Source of the DNA: Cytophagales bacterium Alg240-R148
GTDB taxonomy: Bacteria > Bacteroidota > Bacteroidia > Cytophagales > Cyclobacteriaceae
Assembly: GCA_900537185.1 (NCBI GenBank)
Contig: LS999829.1
Coordinates: 536,047 to 600,046, forward strand
Length of the DNA stretch: 64,000 bases
Direction of reading: 5' to 3'
The position numbers and the translations under genes are program-made. Every line of letters begins with the position of its first letter. Within the stretch, counting starts at the first letter, position 1. The notes below the pieces were generated by a model that made no database searches, was not told where the DNA came from, and was given only the letters and a program-made list of their open reading frames with translations. This document shows positions 63,993 to 64,000 of this stretch, in pieces.

Positions 63993-64000
63993 TTTTCAAA

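Noticed and set aside
1-64000. tRNA, rRNA, insertion sequences, prophage
   Set aside because: I inspected the intergenic regions and saw no cloverleaf, rRNA segment, transposase, integrase or terminal repeat; a tRNAscan-SE run would settle the tRNA question.

Overview
The window is chromosomal DNA of a Bacteroidota bacterium, most likely a marine or aquatic member of the Cytophagales. The evidence is low G+C, two proteins ending in type IX secretion (T9SS) sorting domains, a CarboxypepD_reg-type TonB-dependent receptor, PorT-like outer-membrane barrels, LytS/LytTR two-component pairs, PadR-controlled MacB/FtsX permeases, and a promoter of the Bacteroidota type (TTG, then TAnnTTTG). I saw no rRNA, tRNA, CRISPR array, insertion sequence or prophage.

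Region 1 (1-14050) is one co-directional block of six genes with gaps of 1 to 13 bases, closed by a strong terminator. It encodes the end of a HEAT/cyclic-nucleotide-binding-like protein, a protein with three TIR/DUF4062-like segments, an nSTAND1 NTPase with one membrane span, a coiled coil and a WD40 propeller, an outer-membrane barrel, a propeller-like lipoprotein, and a 2180-residue T9SS-exported adhesin. Together they look like a signalling or conflict system that spans the whole envelope. This is the best candidate here for an undescribed system.

Region 2 (14043-25185, minus strand) holds a sorting-domain-only small protein, NAD(P)H-hydrate repair (nnr), nuoDCBA, an HtrA-type protease ending 4 bases before the TTG start of nuoA, an NTF2-like exported protein, and a large fusion. 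The fusion joins a degenerate phosphoesterase, a kinase-like segment and a BamA-type barrel. An FMN reductase and a small basic exported protein follow.

Region 3 (25186-33455) carries pnuC-nadR (NAD salvage), a glycosyltransferase, a TonB receptor, a LytS/LytTR pair and a small membrane protein. Region 4 (33491-39659) has a PadR-controlled permease, a second small membrane protein, a fatty-acid desaturase with a LpxL-like acyltransferase, and a VOC protein.

Region 5 (39744-51425) contains metabolic and envelope genes: a CoA-binding protein, an FAD dehydrogenase, a MORN-repeat/barrel fusion, tryptophan 2,3-dioxygenase divergent from glutaryl-CoA dehydrogenase, a PorT-like barrel, a DUF1573 protein, trpS, a TerB-like protein and a YXY/HHYYY-rich surface protein.

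Region 6 (51424-64000) has a second PadR/permease pair, a porin, three small genes (CWC, STM3941-like, DUF1287), and a module of ABC ATPase, ABC-2 permease/M1 peptidase fusion and a divergent LytS/LytTR pair. Recurrent themes are envelope sensing, outer-membrane barrels, and self-contained regulator/transporter modules.
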